64,000 nucleotides of DNA from assembly GCA_016720595.1 (NCBI GenBank), contig JADKKI010000016.1, forward strand, positions 1 through 64,000, given 5' to 3'. This stretch comes from Myxococcales bacterium (lineage in GTDB: Bacteria > Myxococcota_A > Polyangia > Haliangiales > Haliangiaceae). Made by a program: the position numbers and the translations under genes. Under the pieces are notes generated by a model that ran no database searches, was not told the origin of the DNA, and worked only from the letters and a program-made list of their open reading frames with translations. Shown here piece after piece: positions 12,266-21,070 of the stretch (position 1 is its first letter; every line of letters begins with the position of its first letter).

Positions 12266-13227
12266 AGCGCGTCGAGATCGCTGCGCATGATCGCCCCGCC
12301 GTCGACGTAGTAGACGAAGCCGGCGGCGATCGCACCCGCGGTCGTCGGCAAGTGGCCGACGATCGACGCCGCCCCGCCCGAGCGCGAGGCGGTGAGCAGC
12401 GCGTCGCCTTCCTGCCAGTAGAACGACGCTTCGTCCGCAAAGAACACCGTGACCGCACCGATCGCGGGGAGGGCCACGGTGGGCTCGCCGGTCAGCGGCA
12501 CCGCGACGAGGATCGCGCGGGTCGCCGTCGTGGCACCAGCCGCGCGCTCCTCGACGAGCCAGCTCGCGCCGCGATCATCGGCCGCGACCAGGCGCCCGAC
12601 GTAGGTCGCGTTCGCCGCACCACCGCCCGGGAACCGATCGGCGAACTCGCGCGAGCCAGCGAGCGCGGTCGCGGCATCGGTCGCGCGATCCACGCGGAAC
12701 AGCCGGCGCTCGGTCGTGGCCTCGGCCTCGACGAAGATGCTGCCCGTGGTCGGAAGGACGCGATTGCTCAGGTCGACGTGGGGCAGGCTCACGACGTGGA
12801 CCGCCGGTCCGGGCTTGCCCCACGACACCGTCGCGCGCGCCGTCCACACCGGGGTCTCGTCGCTCGCCTCGCCGAGTGCATCGGTGTTGGTGACCTCGAG
12901 CTTGGACGATGTCGTCGTGAGGCCCGTGCGGAGGACCGCGCTCGAGGTCTCGAGCAGCACGTGATCGCGGACCTGGACCATCGGCCCTGCCGCGGCGCCG
13001 AGCGAGGTCGGCATCGCGACGGGGAGCTGATCGAGCGACGCGCCCTCGACGACCGTCGCTCCCGTGCTCGACTTCGTCGACCAGTACAGCGTGTGCGCAT
13101 CGCCCCCGAGCAAGGTCACCGTGCCGGTGGTCGACTCGACGACGATCTCGCCCACGGGGCCGTCGTCGGTGCCGCACGCCGAGAGGGCCAGCCACGGGAC
13201 GAGCAGGGCGGTGGTCAGGGAGCGCAT
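12262..13227 (-). CDS. Lipoprotein of unknown function
   Basis: The product has a signal peptide with lipobox LSAC and then an all-beta-looking sequence with repeated strand-turn phrases (HTLYWSTKSS, VQVRDHVLL, FVYYVDGGAIMRSD). Such proteins often fold as degenerate beta-propellers that read surface ligands, but I see no catalytic motif. I start at the ATG at 13227, which begins MRSLTTALLVPWLALSAC; a start 18 bases upstream (MHMSSP) is possible and neither has a clear ribosome site. It follows the six-gene outer-membrane operon by about 125 bases in the same direction and may be its distal member. Confidence 0.7.
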   Translation of the reverse strand: MRSLTTALLVPWLALSACGTDDGPVGEIVVESTTGTVTLLGGDAHTLYWSTKSSTGATVVEGASLDQLPVAMPTSLGAAAGPMVQVRDHVLLETSSAVLRTGLTTTSSKLEVTNTDALGEASDETPVWTARATVSWGKPGPAVHVVSLPHVDLSNRVLPTTGSIFVEAEATTERRLFRVDRATDAATALAGSREFADRFPGGGAANATYVGRLVAADDRGASWLVEERAAGATTATRAILVAVPLTGEPTVALPAIGAVTVFFADEASFYWQEGDALLTASRSGGAASIVGHLPTTAGAIAAGFVYYVDGGAIMRSDLDAL

Positions 13228-13352
13228 CGGGGAAGACATGTGCAACGCGAGCGCCAGCTCTGGGGGTCGGCCGTCGTTGCCGTTCCGGGCGGTTGGCGGC
13301 GGGCGGGGTGGCTACTCGAGTGGCCGGCTCGTCGGGCACGAGCTCACGCCGG

Positions 13353-14234
13353 TCAGTCGACGGTCACCGCGAGGGTCTGGGTCGCGATGCCGCCACGCGC
13401 ATCGCGCAGCACGATCCAGATCCAGGCGGTCCCCGCGGCGGGCGTGTGCCACGTGGTGGCGACCTCGGTCGCGAGATCGTCTTCGCCCACGGCGCTCGCA
13501 TCGACCGGCAGCGTGCCTCCGGTCGCGAACCACGACACGCGCATCGCCTCGCGGCGGACGACGAGCGCCTGCGCCACCGGATCGAAGTACAGGTAGCTCT
13601 CGGCGGCCGCGGCGGGCCACGCCGCGCGCAACGTGACATCGCTGTCCGCGGGGACGTGATCGAGCGCGAACGGCTCGAGCGTGGGGTTCGTGTTGGCGAC
13701 GTAGCGCTGGTCGTAGTCGAACGCCACGTCGAACGGCGCGCGGCCGAGCTTGCAGGTGATCCGGGCGAGGCCGAACGCGAGCAGGCCGTCCGCGGTCATC
13801 CGCACGGGCTGGTAGTACCCGCCGGTGGCGTCCGGATCGCGCGACCGAAAGTCCGTGCCCGGCGGCGTGTCGGGGCCGAAGCGGAGACAACCGTCGGCAG
13901 GGAGCGTGCCCATCGCGGTCGGGCCGGTGCCGAGGGCGAGAAGCTGATCCTCGCCGAGGCAGCCATCGGAGACCGCGTTGTCCTCGGTCGGAGGCTTGGG
14001 CGCGCCGCAGAACGCCCAGGTCGGCGCCGTGGTCACCGGGCCGTCGGGGCTCGCGATCAGCGCATGAAAAGTCACGGGCGCGCGGGGCTTGGCCTCGGCG
14101 GGCTCTCCGATCACGGCGAGCACGCGCGGCTCGTTCACGATCGCGAGGCGCTGATCGAGCCCGTCGTCGCACGCACCGAGCGCGAGGCCGAACACCGCCG
14201 TCGCTCCCGTCGCTCGGATCGTCGCTCGCGTCAT
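13353..14234 (-). CDS. Lipoprotein, last gene of the TonB/porin operon
   Basis: The ATG overlaps the stop of the TonB-receptor gene (ATGA). The 293-residue product has a signal peptide ending ALGAC, then an export linker DDGLDQRLAI, and a body that contains an Ig-like or accessory beta domain (APVTFHALIASPDGPVTTAPTWAFCGAPK, split here as two phrases, with paired Cys residues) and ends AGTAWIWIVLRDARGG. No family was recognised. Because it is translationally coupled to the receptor, it could be a surface-exposed partner that captures ligand for the receptor, as SusD-like lipoproteins do for SusC, although it is not SusD-like in sequence. Confidence 0.7.
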   Translation of the reverse strand: MTRATIRATGATAVFGLALGACDDGLDQRLAIVNEPRVLAVIGEPAEAKPRAPVTFHALIASPDGPVTTAPTWAFCGAPKPPTEDNAVSDGCLGEDQLLALGTGPTAMGTLPADGCLRFGPDTPPGTDFRSRDPDATGGYYQPVRMTADGLLAFGLARITCKLGRAPFDVAFDYDQRYVANTNPTLEPFALDHVPADSDVTLRAAWPAAAAESYLYFDPVAQALVVRREAMRVSWFATGGTLPVDASAVGEDDLATEVATTWHTPAAGTAWIWIVLRDARGGIATQTLAVTVD

Positions 14235-16504
14235 CGCTCGATCCTCAGGCCCGCGAGCGCGAGCAGCGGCAGCGAGGTCAGATACCCCTTGGTCGAGAAG
14301 TCGGCGCTGTAGATGATCTCCTCGGCGTTCGCGCGGCCGGTGAGGTTCTGGACCTCGAGGTAGACCGCGGCGCGCATCGCGGCGATCGCGAACCGTCGCT
14401 CGCCGCGCAGATCGGCGGCGAAGAACGTCGGCAGGCGCGCGCCGTTGTGCGGGCCTCGGATCGGCTGGAACCGCCCCGAGCGGCTGTCGAAGTATGCGCC
14501 GAGCACGTCGGTGCGCGGCTCGCCGGTGGACACGCGCACGCGCCCGCCGATCGTCCACGGTCCGTGCTCCCAGCCGCCCGCGGCGATCAGGCCGTGCGTC
14601 TGATCGTGATCGAACAGACGCCGCACCTGCGAAGCGGCGTCCTTGCGCGTGCTCCGCGACAGCGCATACGACAGCCACCCGGTCAGCCCACGCCAGCCGA
14701 CGACACGCGCCGTGACCTGGACGCCCAGCACCCGGCCGGTGCCGCCCTGGGTCAGCGCCTCCGCGAGCGGTGGTGTCACCGCGAGGTCGCGCGCGACGAG
14801 ATCATCGAGCCAGCGCGCGTAGCCGGCGGCCTCGATCGCGAACGGCGCATGCCGCCACTGCCCGCCCGCGGTGACGTGCCACGCGCGCTCGAGCCCGAGC
14901 GTGGGCGTGCCGAACACCGCGCTCGCATCGCTCGCGGCGCGGGCCTGGTGATACCGGCCGGCGTCGATCCGCAGCTGCGCGGCGCTGGACAGGCGCACCT
15001 GGACCGAGCCGCGCGGATCCTGGGTGAACAAGATCTGCTGCGCGCCGATGCCGGGCGTGGTGCCGACCCGCGGCGTCAACCGGCTCGCATCGAGCAGCCA
15101 GCCATCGAACCGCCCACCGAGAGTCGCGGTGACGCGGCCCGCGCGGAGATCGAGCGCGCCGTGCCCCGCGAGATCGAGCGTGGTGGCGGTCCATCGATCG
15201 GAGGCCACGTCATCACCGGGCGGCTGGCCGAAGATGTGGAGGTCACCCTCGCGCGCGGGGATCGTGAGCGAGCCGGTGCGCTCGAGGTTCGCGCGCTCGG
15301 CATCGAGATCGCCGCCGAGCGTGAGCGTCAGCGCCTCCGACAGCCTCGCTTGCTGCACGCCGCGCGCACCGCCGACCCACGCTGCATTCGCGTGGCGCGC
15401 GGGGATCATGCCGAACCGGTAGTCGTCGCTCGTGCGCTCGCGCCCGAACCACACGGTCCCGGCCTCGAAGCCCGTGGCGCGCTCGCGGCGCAGCGTGACC
15501 TGCGCGCGCACCCAGCGCTGATCGATCTGCTCGCGGACCTCGGTGGCCGGATCCGTGGAGGCGAGCGTGCGATCGAGGGCGTCGAGTGATCCGAGCACCC
15601 AGCCGATCACGGTCACCTGCGCGGACAGCTTGCCGCGTGCCACCAGCTGCGCATCGGTCCAGCGCGGTAGCGGGGCATTCGGGGCGAGCTCGGCGGGATC
15701 GGTGACCGCGCCGATCGCGCGATCGAGCCAGCTCTGCCGCACCGCCGCGGCCACCGTGATCGGCCCGAGCCGCTGCTTGCCCACGAGGCTGCCGTCGAGC
15801 ACGTCGAGCTGGGCGCGCCAGGTGGGGATCCGATCCGAGCCCGGGTCATCGATCCCGAGATCGATCACACCGCCGATCGCCCGGCCGCGATCCGGCCCGA
15901 ACGCGGCCGGCGTGAGCTTGATGTCGCCGATCAGATCGTTGCCCACCGCGGAGCGATAGCCGCCAAGGTGATACAGCGCGGGCACCGGCACGCCATCGAC
16001 GAACACGCGGGTGTCGCGCGGCGCCGCGCCCCACACGACGATCTCCGCCGAGCCTGCGGGCGGGCGCGCCACCGCGGGCAGCGACTGCACGATCTTGCCA
16101 GCATCACCACCGCCGGGCACCGAGCGCGCGGTCCGCGCATCGACCTTGGTCTCGCCCGGCGCCGTGGGCGCGATGTCGGTGATCTCGATCCGCTCGCCGC
16201 TCGCCTCGTCGGCGGCCTCGACCTCGATCACGAGCTCGGCATCACCGGTCAGGGCGAGCGGCTGCCGGTGGGTGCGGAGCCACGCCGCGGTGATCTCGAT
16301 CGTGTAGCGGCCGCGGGGCAGGGCGAGGGAGAACTCGCCGGCGTCGTCGGTGGCGGCCAGCTCGTTGCCGACGGTGATCACCGCGCCGGCGACGGGCGCC
16401 TTCGTGGCACGATCGATCACTCGGCCCTTCAGCGTGGCGATCGCCTGCGCCTGCGCGGCCGCGGCGGCGGCGACCACGATCACCACCGCCGCGAGCGACC
16501 TCAC
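14231..16504 (-). CDS. TonB-dependent outer-membrane receptor with N-terminal carboxypeptidase-regulatory domain
   Basis: The GTG at 16504 overlaps the stop of the preceding lipoprotein gene (GTGA) and gives 757 residues beginning with a clean signal peptide (VRSLAAVVIVV...AAQAQ). Residues about 20-110 form a CarboxypepD_reg-like beta sandwich (LKGRVIDRATKAPVAGAVI). The plug domain follows with RSVPGGGDAGKIVQSLP and RVFVDGVPVPALYHLGG, then about 500 residues of beta-barrel ending NAEEIIYSADFSTKGYLT and LLALAGLRIER. Such receptors pull scarce ligands across the outer membrane using TonB-ExbBD energy. The barrel does not end in an aromatic residue, which is unusual. The adjacent porin and PstS-like genes suggest the ligand is phosphate-related, but that is an inference. 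Confidence 0.88.
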   Translation of the reverse strand: MRSLAAVVIVVAAAAAAQAQAIATLKGRVIDRATKAPVAGAVITVGNELAATDDAGEFSLALPRGRYTIEITAAWLRTHRQPLALTGDAELVIEVEAADEASGERIEITDIAPTAPGETKVDARTARSVPGGGDAGKIVQSLPAVARPPAGSAEIVVWGAAPRDTRVFVDGVPVPALYHLGGYRSAVGNDLIGDIKLTPAAFGPDRGRAIGGVIDLGIDDPGSDRIPTWRAQLDVLDGSLVGKQRLGPITVAAAVRQSWLDRAIGAVTDPAELAPNAPLPRWTDAQLVARGKLSAQVTVIGWVLGSLDALDRTLASTDPATEVREQIDQRWVRAQVTLRRERATGFEAGTVWFGRERTSDDYRFGMIPARHANAAWVGGARGVQQARLSEALTLTLGGDLDAERANLERTGSLTIPAREGDLHIFGQPPGDDVASDRWTATTLDLAGHGALDLRAGRVTATLGGRFDGWLLDASRLTPRVGTTPGIGAQQILFTQDPRGSVQVRLSSAAQLRIDAGRYHQARAASDASAVFGTPTLGLERAWHVTAGGQWRHAPFAIEAAGYARWLDDLVARDLAVTPPLAEALTQGGTGRVLGVQVTARVVGWRGLTGWLSYALSRSTRKDAASQVRRLFDHDQTHGLIAAGGWEHGPWTIGGRVRVSTGEPRTDVLGAYFDSRSGRFQPIRGPHNGARLPTFFAADLRGERRFAIAAMRAAVYLEVQNLTGRANAEEIIYSADFSTKGYLTSLPLLALAGLRIER

Positions 16505-17385
16505 AGCGAGAACCGGAGCGCGAGCACGCCGGATCCCGCGCCGTGACCGGCCAGCGTGTCCTCCGGCGCCGCGAACCCGCGCGCCGCGCCGATCAGCTCG
16601 CCGCCCCGGTACGCTGCGACGTACCACGGGGCCCCGGGGGCGCCGCACATCGCGCGCGCATCGACCCGCACCACGTACGCACCGGCCGGCGGTGGCACGG
16701 TCCAGATCACGTTCTCGGTGGGACGCCCGTCACGCCGGCACGCCTTGTTGCCGTCGTGATCGAGGATGCCGTGCCGTTCGAACTCGAGCGGATCCACCGG
16801 CACGCCGGGCTCCGGCGGCGGCATCGAGTTCGGCTTGTCGGACCACACCTCGCCTCCGTCCGCGTCGACGACGTGGAGATCGAGATCCGCGGTCCCCTCC
16901 CACACCAGCGCGATCACGAGCTCGCCCGCGGGCGGCTCGGCCTCGTCGGCGACCAGCAGCGCGGTCGCGGGCGCCCCGAAGTGGCCGCGCGCATCGGCCG
17001 CCGCGACCTTCAGCGTGAATGGCCCGGGTGGGAGGCCGTCGCGCACGCCGAACAGCGCCGTCGCGAGCGGGAAGCCGGGTGCGGAGAGATCGGGCGGGCT
17101 CGCGGGCACCAGCCAGGTGCCGTCGTACCCCTCGATCCCGAACACCGCCGCGCGCGCATCTGCGGCGAGCGTGCCCGTGGCCTTCTCGCCCACGCGCTCG
17201 ATCACGACGTTCGGATGCCGGGTGGTCAGCGCGAGCGCCTCCGGGCCGCCCTCGTCGGCGGGGAACGCGCCGGGGCGATACTGCGCGCCGGAGATCGCGA
17301 GGACCGCGTCGAGGCCAGGATCCGAGCTCGCAGCATCGCACGCGCCGAGTGCCGAGCCGATCGCGATCGCGATCAACGGGCGCAT
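16501..17385 (-). CDS. YfaP-domain (DUF2135-like) lipoprotein
   Basis: The ATG overlaps the porin stop (TAATG). The signal peptide ends ALGAC. The middle of the 294-residue product has LVWEGTADLDLHVVDADGG followed by WSDKPN, HGILDHDGNKAC and VPPPAGAYVVRVDA, which is the pattern of YfaP/DUF2135 beta-sandwich domains (first strand with T-x-D-L-D-L-H-V). These domains are found in large surface and secreted proteins; the molecular role is not established. Position inside the porin/TonB run implies an envelope role connected to solute capture. Confidence 0.75.
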   Translation of the reverse strand: MRPLIAIAIGSALGACDAASSDPGLDAVLAISGAQYRPGAFPADEGGPEALALTTRHPNVVIERVGEKATGTLAADARAAVFGIEGYDGTWLVPASPPDLSAPGFPLATALFGVRDGLPPGPFTLKVAAADARGHFGAPATALLVADEAEPPAGELVIALVWEGTADLDLHVVDADGGEVWSDKPNSMPPPEPGVPVDPLEFERHGILDHDGNKACRRDGRPTENVIWTVPPPAGAYVVRVDARAMCGAPGAPWYVAAYRGGELIGAARGFAAPEDTLAGHGAGSGVLALRFSL

Positions 17386-18695
17386 TAGAAGCCCACCTGC
17401 GCGCGGAACGTCAGGCGATCTGCGGACCGCGTGATCGGCTGGCCGTTGTCATCGCGGCCGAACGGATTGCGCTCGTGATCGTACTGACCGATCAGCCGCG
17501 CATCGTGCCAGCGGCCCGCGGCCATCACCGACCACGTGGAGAACACCTTGTGCTCGCCGACGATCGCGGCGCCCAGCCGCTCGGTGACATCGCGATCGGC
17601 GTCGTAGCGGTCGTAGCGCACACCCGCCTGCGCGTGCGCGCCGAGATCCTGCACCACGCCAAGCGAGAGCCCGAGCTCGCGGAACTCGCGCGAGGCCGCG
17701 ATCGGATCGGCGTAGATCAGGCCGCGATCGAGGTTCTGCGCGAGCGCACCCTCGACGAACGCCGTGCCGTTGCCGAGCCGGCACAGGCACCAGTGGACCT
17801 GGAGATCCACGCCGAGCGCGTTGCGATCGAAGCTCTGCGAGGGCGTCGACGTCTGCCCGGGGACGATCTGGAGCTCCGTGGTCTGCACCCGCCCGTCCTG
17901 GTTCTCGTCCACCCACTGCAGCTCGTCCTTGGTCGCGGGCGTGCCCGGGTGCAGCCCGCTGCCCGCGAGCGCCGACGCGCCGACCTCGACGCGCAGCTTG
18001 CGCGGACCTTCGATCTCCGCGCCGATCCGCCCGACCAGATCGTGGCTCGCGCTTGGATCCTTGCCCTTCCACTGGGTGTCGCCCACCGGCGCACCATTCA
18101 TCATCGCGAGCGACCACCGCGCGATGCCATGCGCGCCCTGCGCCATCACGCCGGCGTCGTAGTTGCCAGGGACCAGCGCGCGGGCGAACGCGGGCGGCTC
18201 GAGGAACGCCTTGTCGCGCTCGCTCGCGGGGACCTCGACACCGAACGGCGTCTTGAACAGGCCCGCGGTGAGGGTCACGAGCGGGCGCGCATCTCCCGTG
18301 CGCTGGTAGCGCCAGCCGACGTTGCCCGCCACGATCCGCGCCGCGGGGCCATCGGTGGTGTTGCCGTCGAGCTCGAGCGCGGCCGTCAGCGCATCCTTGT
18401 GGGCCTCGATGCGGAGCCGCCCGCGACGGACGAGCACGCGCTCGGTGTTGAGCGGGGCGCCAGCGGGGGACAGCTGGTCGACGGAGTCCGCGCTGTACGC
18501 GATCGCATCGGCCTGCACATAGCCCGTTACGTCGAGCTGCCAGCCATGACGCGTCACCACCGGCCGCAGCCCAGCGGGGTCAGCGGCCGCGGGCGCCGCC
18601 GCCACCGCGATCACGGCGGTAGCGCTGGCAACGAGCCATCCGCGTGCTGGAGTGGCGGATGCGTGTCCTTGAAGATCTCCTGGGCGTTTGTGCAC
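17385..18695 (-). CDS. Phosphate-selective porin O/P-like outer-membrane protein
   Basis: The body resembles OprO/OprP-type porins: an N-terminal strand WQLDVTGYVQADAIAYS, RVLVRRGRLRIEAH, TAALELDGN, LTAGLFKTPFGVEVPASERDKAFLEPPAFARAL, and a barrel ending LTFRAQVGF with the terminal Phe used by the BAM insertion machinery. Such trimeric barrels pass phosphate or pyrophosphate in characterised members. The start is uncertain: the GTG at 18695 gives a full signal peptide (HKR..., then GWLVASATAVIAVAAAPAAADP) but overlaps the small lipoprotein gene by 85 bases; a GTG at 18614 overlaps its stop as GTGA but leaves only a stub of a signal peptide. Upstream and downstream genes are coupled to it. Confidence 0.75.
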   Translation of the reverse strand: MHKRPGDLQGHASATPARGWLVASATAVIAVAAAPAAADPAGLRPVVTRHGWQLDVTGYVQADAIAYSADSVDQLSPAGAPLNTERVLVRRGRLRIEAHKDALTAALELDGNTTDGPAARIVAGNVGWRYQRTGDARPLVTLTAGLFKTPFGVEVPASERDKAFLEPPAFARALVPGNYDAGVMAQGAHGIARWSLAMMNGAPVGDTQWKGKDPSASHDLVGRIGAEIEGPRKLRVEVGASALAGSGLHPGTPATKDELQWVDENQDGRVQTTELQIVPGQTSTPSQSFDRNALGVDLQVHWCLCRLGNGTAFVEGALAQNLDRGLIYADPIAASREFRELGLSLGVVQDLGAHAQAGVRYDRYDADRDVTERLGAAIVGEHKVFSTWSVMAAGRWHDARLIGQYDHERNPFGRDDNGQPITRSADRLTFRAQVGF

Positions 18696-18868
18696 GCGTT
18701 GATGATCTGTTCGTGAGTGGTGGGAGTACCGGCGAAGCAAGCCGTGGTCGAAGCGTCGACCGCGGCGTCGACCACAGGGTGGGCATCGTGGACGGGCGGC
18801 TGCGTACCATCGTCACCGCAGGAGGCGCCGAGCGCCATCAACGCCACGCTGAAAATCACGACCTTCAT
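18611..18868 (-). CDS. Small lipoprotein
   Basis: An 85-residue product starting at an ATG that overlaps the preceding stop (TGATG). It has a signal peptide with lipobox GASC and a linker VVDAAVDA like other lipoproteins in the window; the remaining 40 residues contain two Cys (TTACFAG, INACTN) and the phrase EQIINACTNAQEIFKDTHPP. I recognise no family. Gene position between a PstS-like binding protein and an OprO/P-like porin suggests an accessory of the same envelope system. Confidence 0.7.
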   Translation of the reverse strand: MKVVIFSVALMALGASCGDDGTQPPVHDAHPVVDAAVDASTTACFAGTPTTHEQIINACTNAQEIFKDTHPPLQHADGSLPALPP

Positions 18869-20046
18869 CACTGCACCTCGCAGAAGCCGTCGCGGCAGGT
18901 GCCCGACGTGCATGGTTGGCTCGCCGAGCAGGTGGCACAGCTCGACGACTGCACGAGGCTCTCGTACTTGCACACGCAGCTCTCGGCCGGCTTGTAGATC
19001 GACAGCGGACCGCCCTCGAACGAGCGGGTCACGCCCATCGCGCAGTCGGGGACCAGGCCCACAGCGGCCACCGAATCGAGCGGGGCGAAGTTCGGCGCGG
19101 GCGTCACGGTCTTGCCGGTGACGAGGTCCACCACGTACCGCGCATCGGCCTTCACGGGGACGCTGCTGCCATCGACGGTGTCCATCCACACCGTCGGCGA
19201 CCACACGGTGTAGTGACCATCGCGCACGTTCTGCTTGTCGCGCGCGGTGGACGTGGAGTCCGGAAAGTACGCGGCGCGCTGACCCTTGGCGCGGAACGCG
19301 AGGATCCGGAGCGAGTTGCGCAGGCCATCCGCCACCTCGACGCCGAGGATCCCGATCGCCTTCTCAGGAGACGTCGAGGTCTGGAGCGCGGAGACCACGG
19401 CCGGCGAGCCATCGAACCGCTGGCCCTTCCACTTGTCCGCCGGGACCGAGATGTTCGCGCCCCACGCGAGCAGCGTGCTCTTGGTGACGGTCCTGATGAA
19501 CATCTGCGCCTCGTCGATCCATGGCGTGATCATGCCGGCGGCGCCGAACCCGAACACGAAGTACGCCTCCTCGTAGGTGATCGCGAGCTGCGACGACGCG
19601 ACCGGCACCGCCATCACGTAGGCCTGCACCGGACCCTGCTGCAAGTGCACGCTGGCGGGTGGGGTCTCGGTGGTGCACGCGCTGTTGAGCAGGGCGGAGT
19701 TCGCGATGTCGGGCACCACGCCCCCGGTCGGCGCCGTGCAGGTCAGGGTGGCGGAGGCTGGCGTCCAGGCCGAGTTCTCGGCGATCGACGGCACGTACTG
19801 CATGTTCCCGGTGATCGGGACCCGCGTGTAGATCGCCTGGATGTTGGTGCAGGAGCCCGAGGTCACGAACACCAGGGTGATCGGCTTGGGTGCGTTGTCG
19901 CGGAGCGCGCGCCCGAGCCGCTTCATGAGGTTCAGCTGCGTGTCGCCGACCTGCAGGTAGATCGGGTTCGGCAGCTGATCGCACGGAGCCGCGGCGGCCG
20001 ACCGCGCGAGCGTGACCAGCAGGAGCAAAGGCAGCAGTCGGCGCAT
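18868..20046 (-). CDS. PstS-like periplasmic solute-binding protein with Cys-rich tail
   Basis: The ATG at 20046 is preceded by AGGAGG with good spacing. A cleavable signal peptide (LLPLLLLVTLARSAAAA) precedes a 370-residue body. The first part has YLQVGDTQ and ITLVFVTSGSCTNIQAIY, and the middle has TKSTLLAWGANISVPADKW, AIGILGVEVADGLRN, AFRAKGQRAAYFPDS and NVRDGHYTVWSP. This resembles the PBP-like PstS family that binds phosphate in the periplasm, although an ABC permease is not present in the window. The C-terminal 40 residues contain nine Cys (CVCKYESLVQSSSCATC, then CTSGTCRDGFC), an unusual addition that could be a disulfide-knotted anchor. It is first in the run of overlapping genes and sits just downstream of the CTGTAAC repeats. 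Confidence 0.65.
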   Translation of the reverse strand: MRRLLPLLLLVTLARSAAAAPCDQLPNPIYLQVGDTQLNLMKRLGRALRDNAPKPITLVFVTSGSCTNIQAIYTRVPITGNMQYVPSIAENSAWTPASATLTCTAPTGGVVPDIANSALLNSACTTETPPASVHLQQGPVQAYVMAVPVASSQLAITYEEAYFVFGFGAAGMITPWIDEAQMFIRTVTKSTLLAWGANISVPADKWKGQRFDGSPAVVSALQTSTSPEKAIGILGVEVADGLRNSLRILAFRAKGQRAAYFPDSTSTARDKQNVRDGHYTVWSPTVWMDTVDGSSVPVKADARYVVDLVTGKTVTPAPNFAPLDSVAAVGLVPDCAMGVTRSFEGGPLSIYKPAESCVCKYESLVQSSSCATCSASQPCTSGTCRDGFCEVQ

Positions 20047-20096
20047 CGGTTCCCTCCTGAAGCAAGGCGAGTGCCTCGCTCCCGTCGGTCCAGCTT

Positions 20097-20209
20097 GTTA
20101 CAGCCGCCCGGCACTCCTGGTTACAGGCGCGTTACCCGTCCCCGATCGACGTTACAGCTCGATGATCTCGTGACAGCGCGACGTCATCCGGCTGGGGGCA
20201 TCGTGACCC
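20097..20209 (-). promoter_or_regulatory. Cluster of CTGTAAC/CTGTCAC repeats, Pho-box-like
   Basis: Read on the minus strand, CTGTAAC lies at 20097-20103, 20120-20126 and 20151-20157, GGGTAAC at 20131-20137, CTGTCAC at 20170-20176 and GGGTCAC at 20203-20209; one more GGTAAC is at 20273. The pair at 20120 and 20131 is spaced exactly 11 bases, the periodicity of Pho boxes (two CTGTCAT-type heptamers 11 bases apart), and others fall 19-23 and 33 bases apart, near whole helical turns. The cluster ends 51 bases upstream of the PstS-like start codon. PhoB-type control is inferred from the motif and the genes it precedes. Confidence 0.55.
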
Positions 20210-20326
20210 GCGTGGGGGCGCGAGGCTTCAGTGGGGGACGCTACAGCGCGATGACGGCGGAGTAACGGGGATGTTACCGGCGTCGCGTCCAGCGCGAGGC
20301 GGTCTGGACGCACGTGGTGGAGCGCG

Positions 20327-20905
20327 ATGAATGTCGAGACGCGGATCCTGTTCGCGGATGCCGAGCGCGCGGTTCGCGACGGTGAGCTCGCCACGGCACG
20401 CGCATGCTTCGTCGAGGCCGCCGAGCACGCCGCAGCGGTCCAGCTCTGGCGCGGCGCGCTGCGCTGCTACCGCCACGCACTCGAGCTCGACCTCACCGAT
20501 CGCGACGTGATCGAGCGGATCGGCCGGCTGCCGTCGCGAGTGCTATCCGGACGCGGCTGGGACACCTACCGGCGCGCGCTCGACAGTCATCCGAGCTGGC
20601 CTCGGTTCGGCTGCCGGACCGCACGGATCGTGAGCGGTGATCTCGGCGCGGTGATCGGGTGCGCCGGCGTGGGGCCCGTGCTCGAGCTGATCATGAGCGA
20701 GCCCGATCTCGTGGAGACCAGGCCCGATGCGCGGTTCACTGGGATGCCGAGCGGGATGGCGCTGGTGATCCTGCGCCGCGCGCTGTGGCCCACGCCGCGC
20801 GAGGTAGAACGGCTGATGTCGGTGCGCGTGATGTTCGATGTGCGCGAGCGCGTGCGGCTGGACGAGCTCGGAGACTGGGAGCCATCGTGGGACCGCGGGA
20901 GCTAG
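20327..20905 (+). CDS. Hypothetical protein with TPR-like N-terminus
   Basis: A 192-residue soluble protein that starts at an ATG with GGAG eight bases upstream and is divergent from the PstS-like gene. The N-terminal 60 residues look like a TPR-type helical pair (DAERAVRDGELATARACFVEA, AAVQLWRGALRCYRHALELDL). The rest has IVSGDLGAVIGC, LELIMSEPDL, GMPSGMALVILRRALWP and ends DELGDWEPSWDRGS; I recognise no family. The start lies about 50 bases beyond the last GGTAAC element, so it could share the regulatory region with the uptake operon. Confidence 0.65.
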   Translation: MNVETRILFADAERAVRDGELATARACFVEAAEHAAAVQLWRGALRCYRHALELDLTDRDVIERIGRLPSRVLSGRGWDTYRRALDSHPSWPRFGCRTARIVSGDLGAVIGCAGVGPVLELIMSEPDLVETRPDARFTGMPSGMALVILRRALWPTPREVERLMSVRVMFDVRERVRLDELGDWEPSWDRGS

Positions 20906-21070
20906 GGAGCCAGGGAGCTAGGGGGCGGAGGGCGGAAGCGGGCGCCGTGTGGCGAGCGCCGCTGTGAAACCGCGGCGCTTGCGGAAAGCTCCGACGCGAG
21001 GCGACTTCGCGACCGCTATCGTCCGCCGCCGCCCTGCGAGGCACGACCGACGTCGTAGAGCGCGTACGAG

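Noticed and set aside
18611..18868. Treating the small lipoprotein frame as part of the porin gene
   Set aside because: The lipoprotein has its own signal peptide, lipobox, linker and a coupled start, and is in a different frame from the porin.
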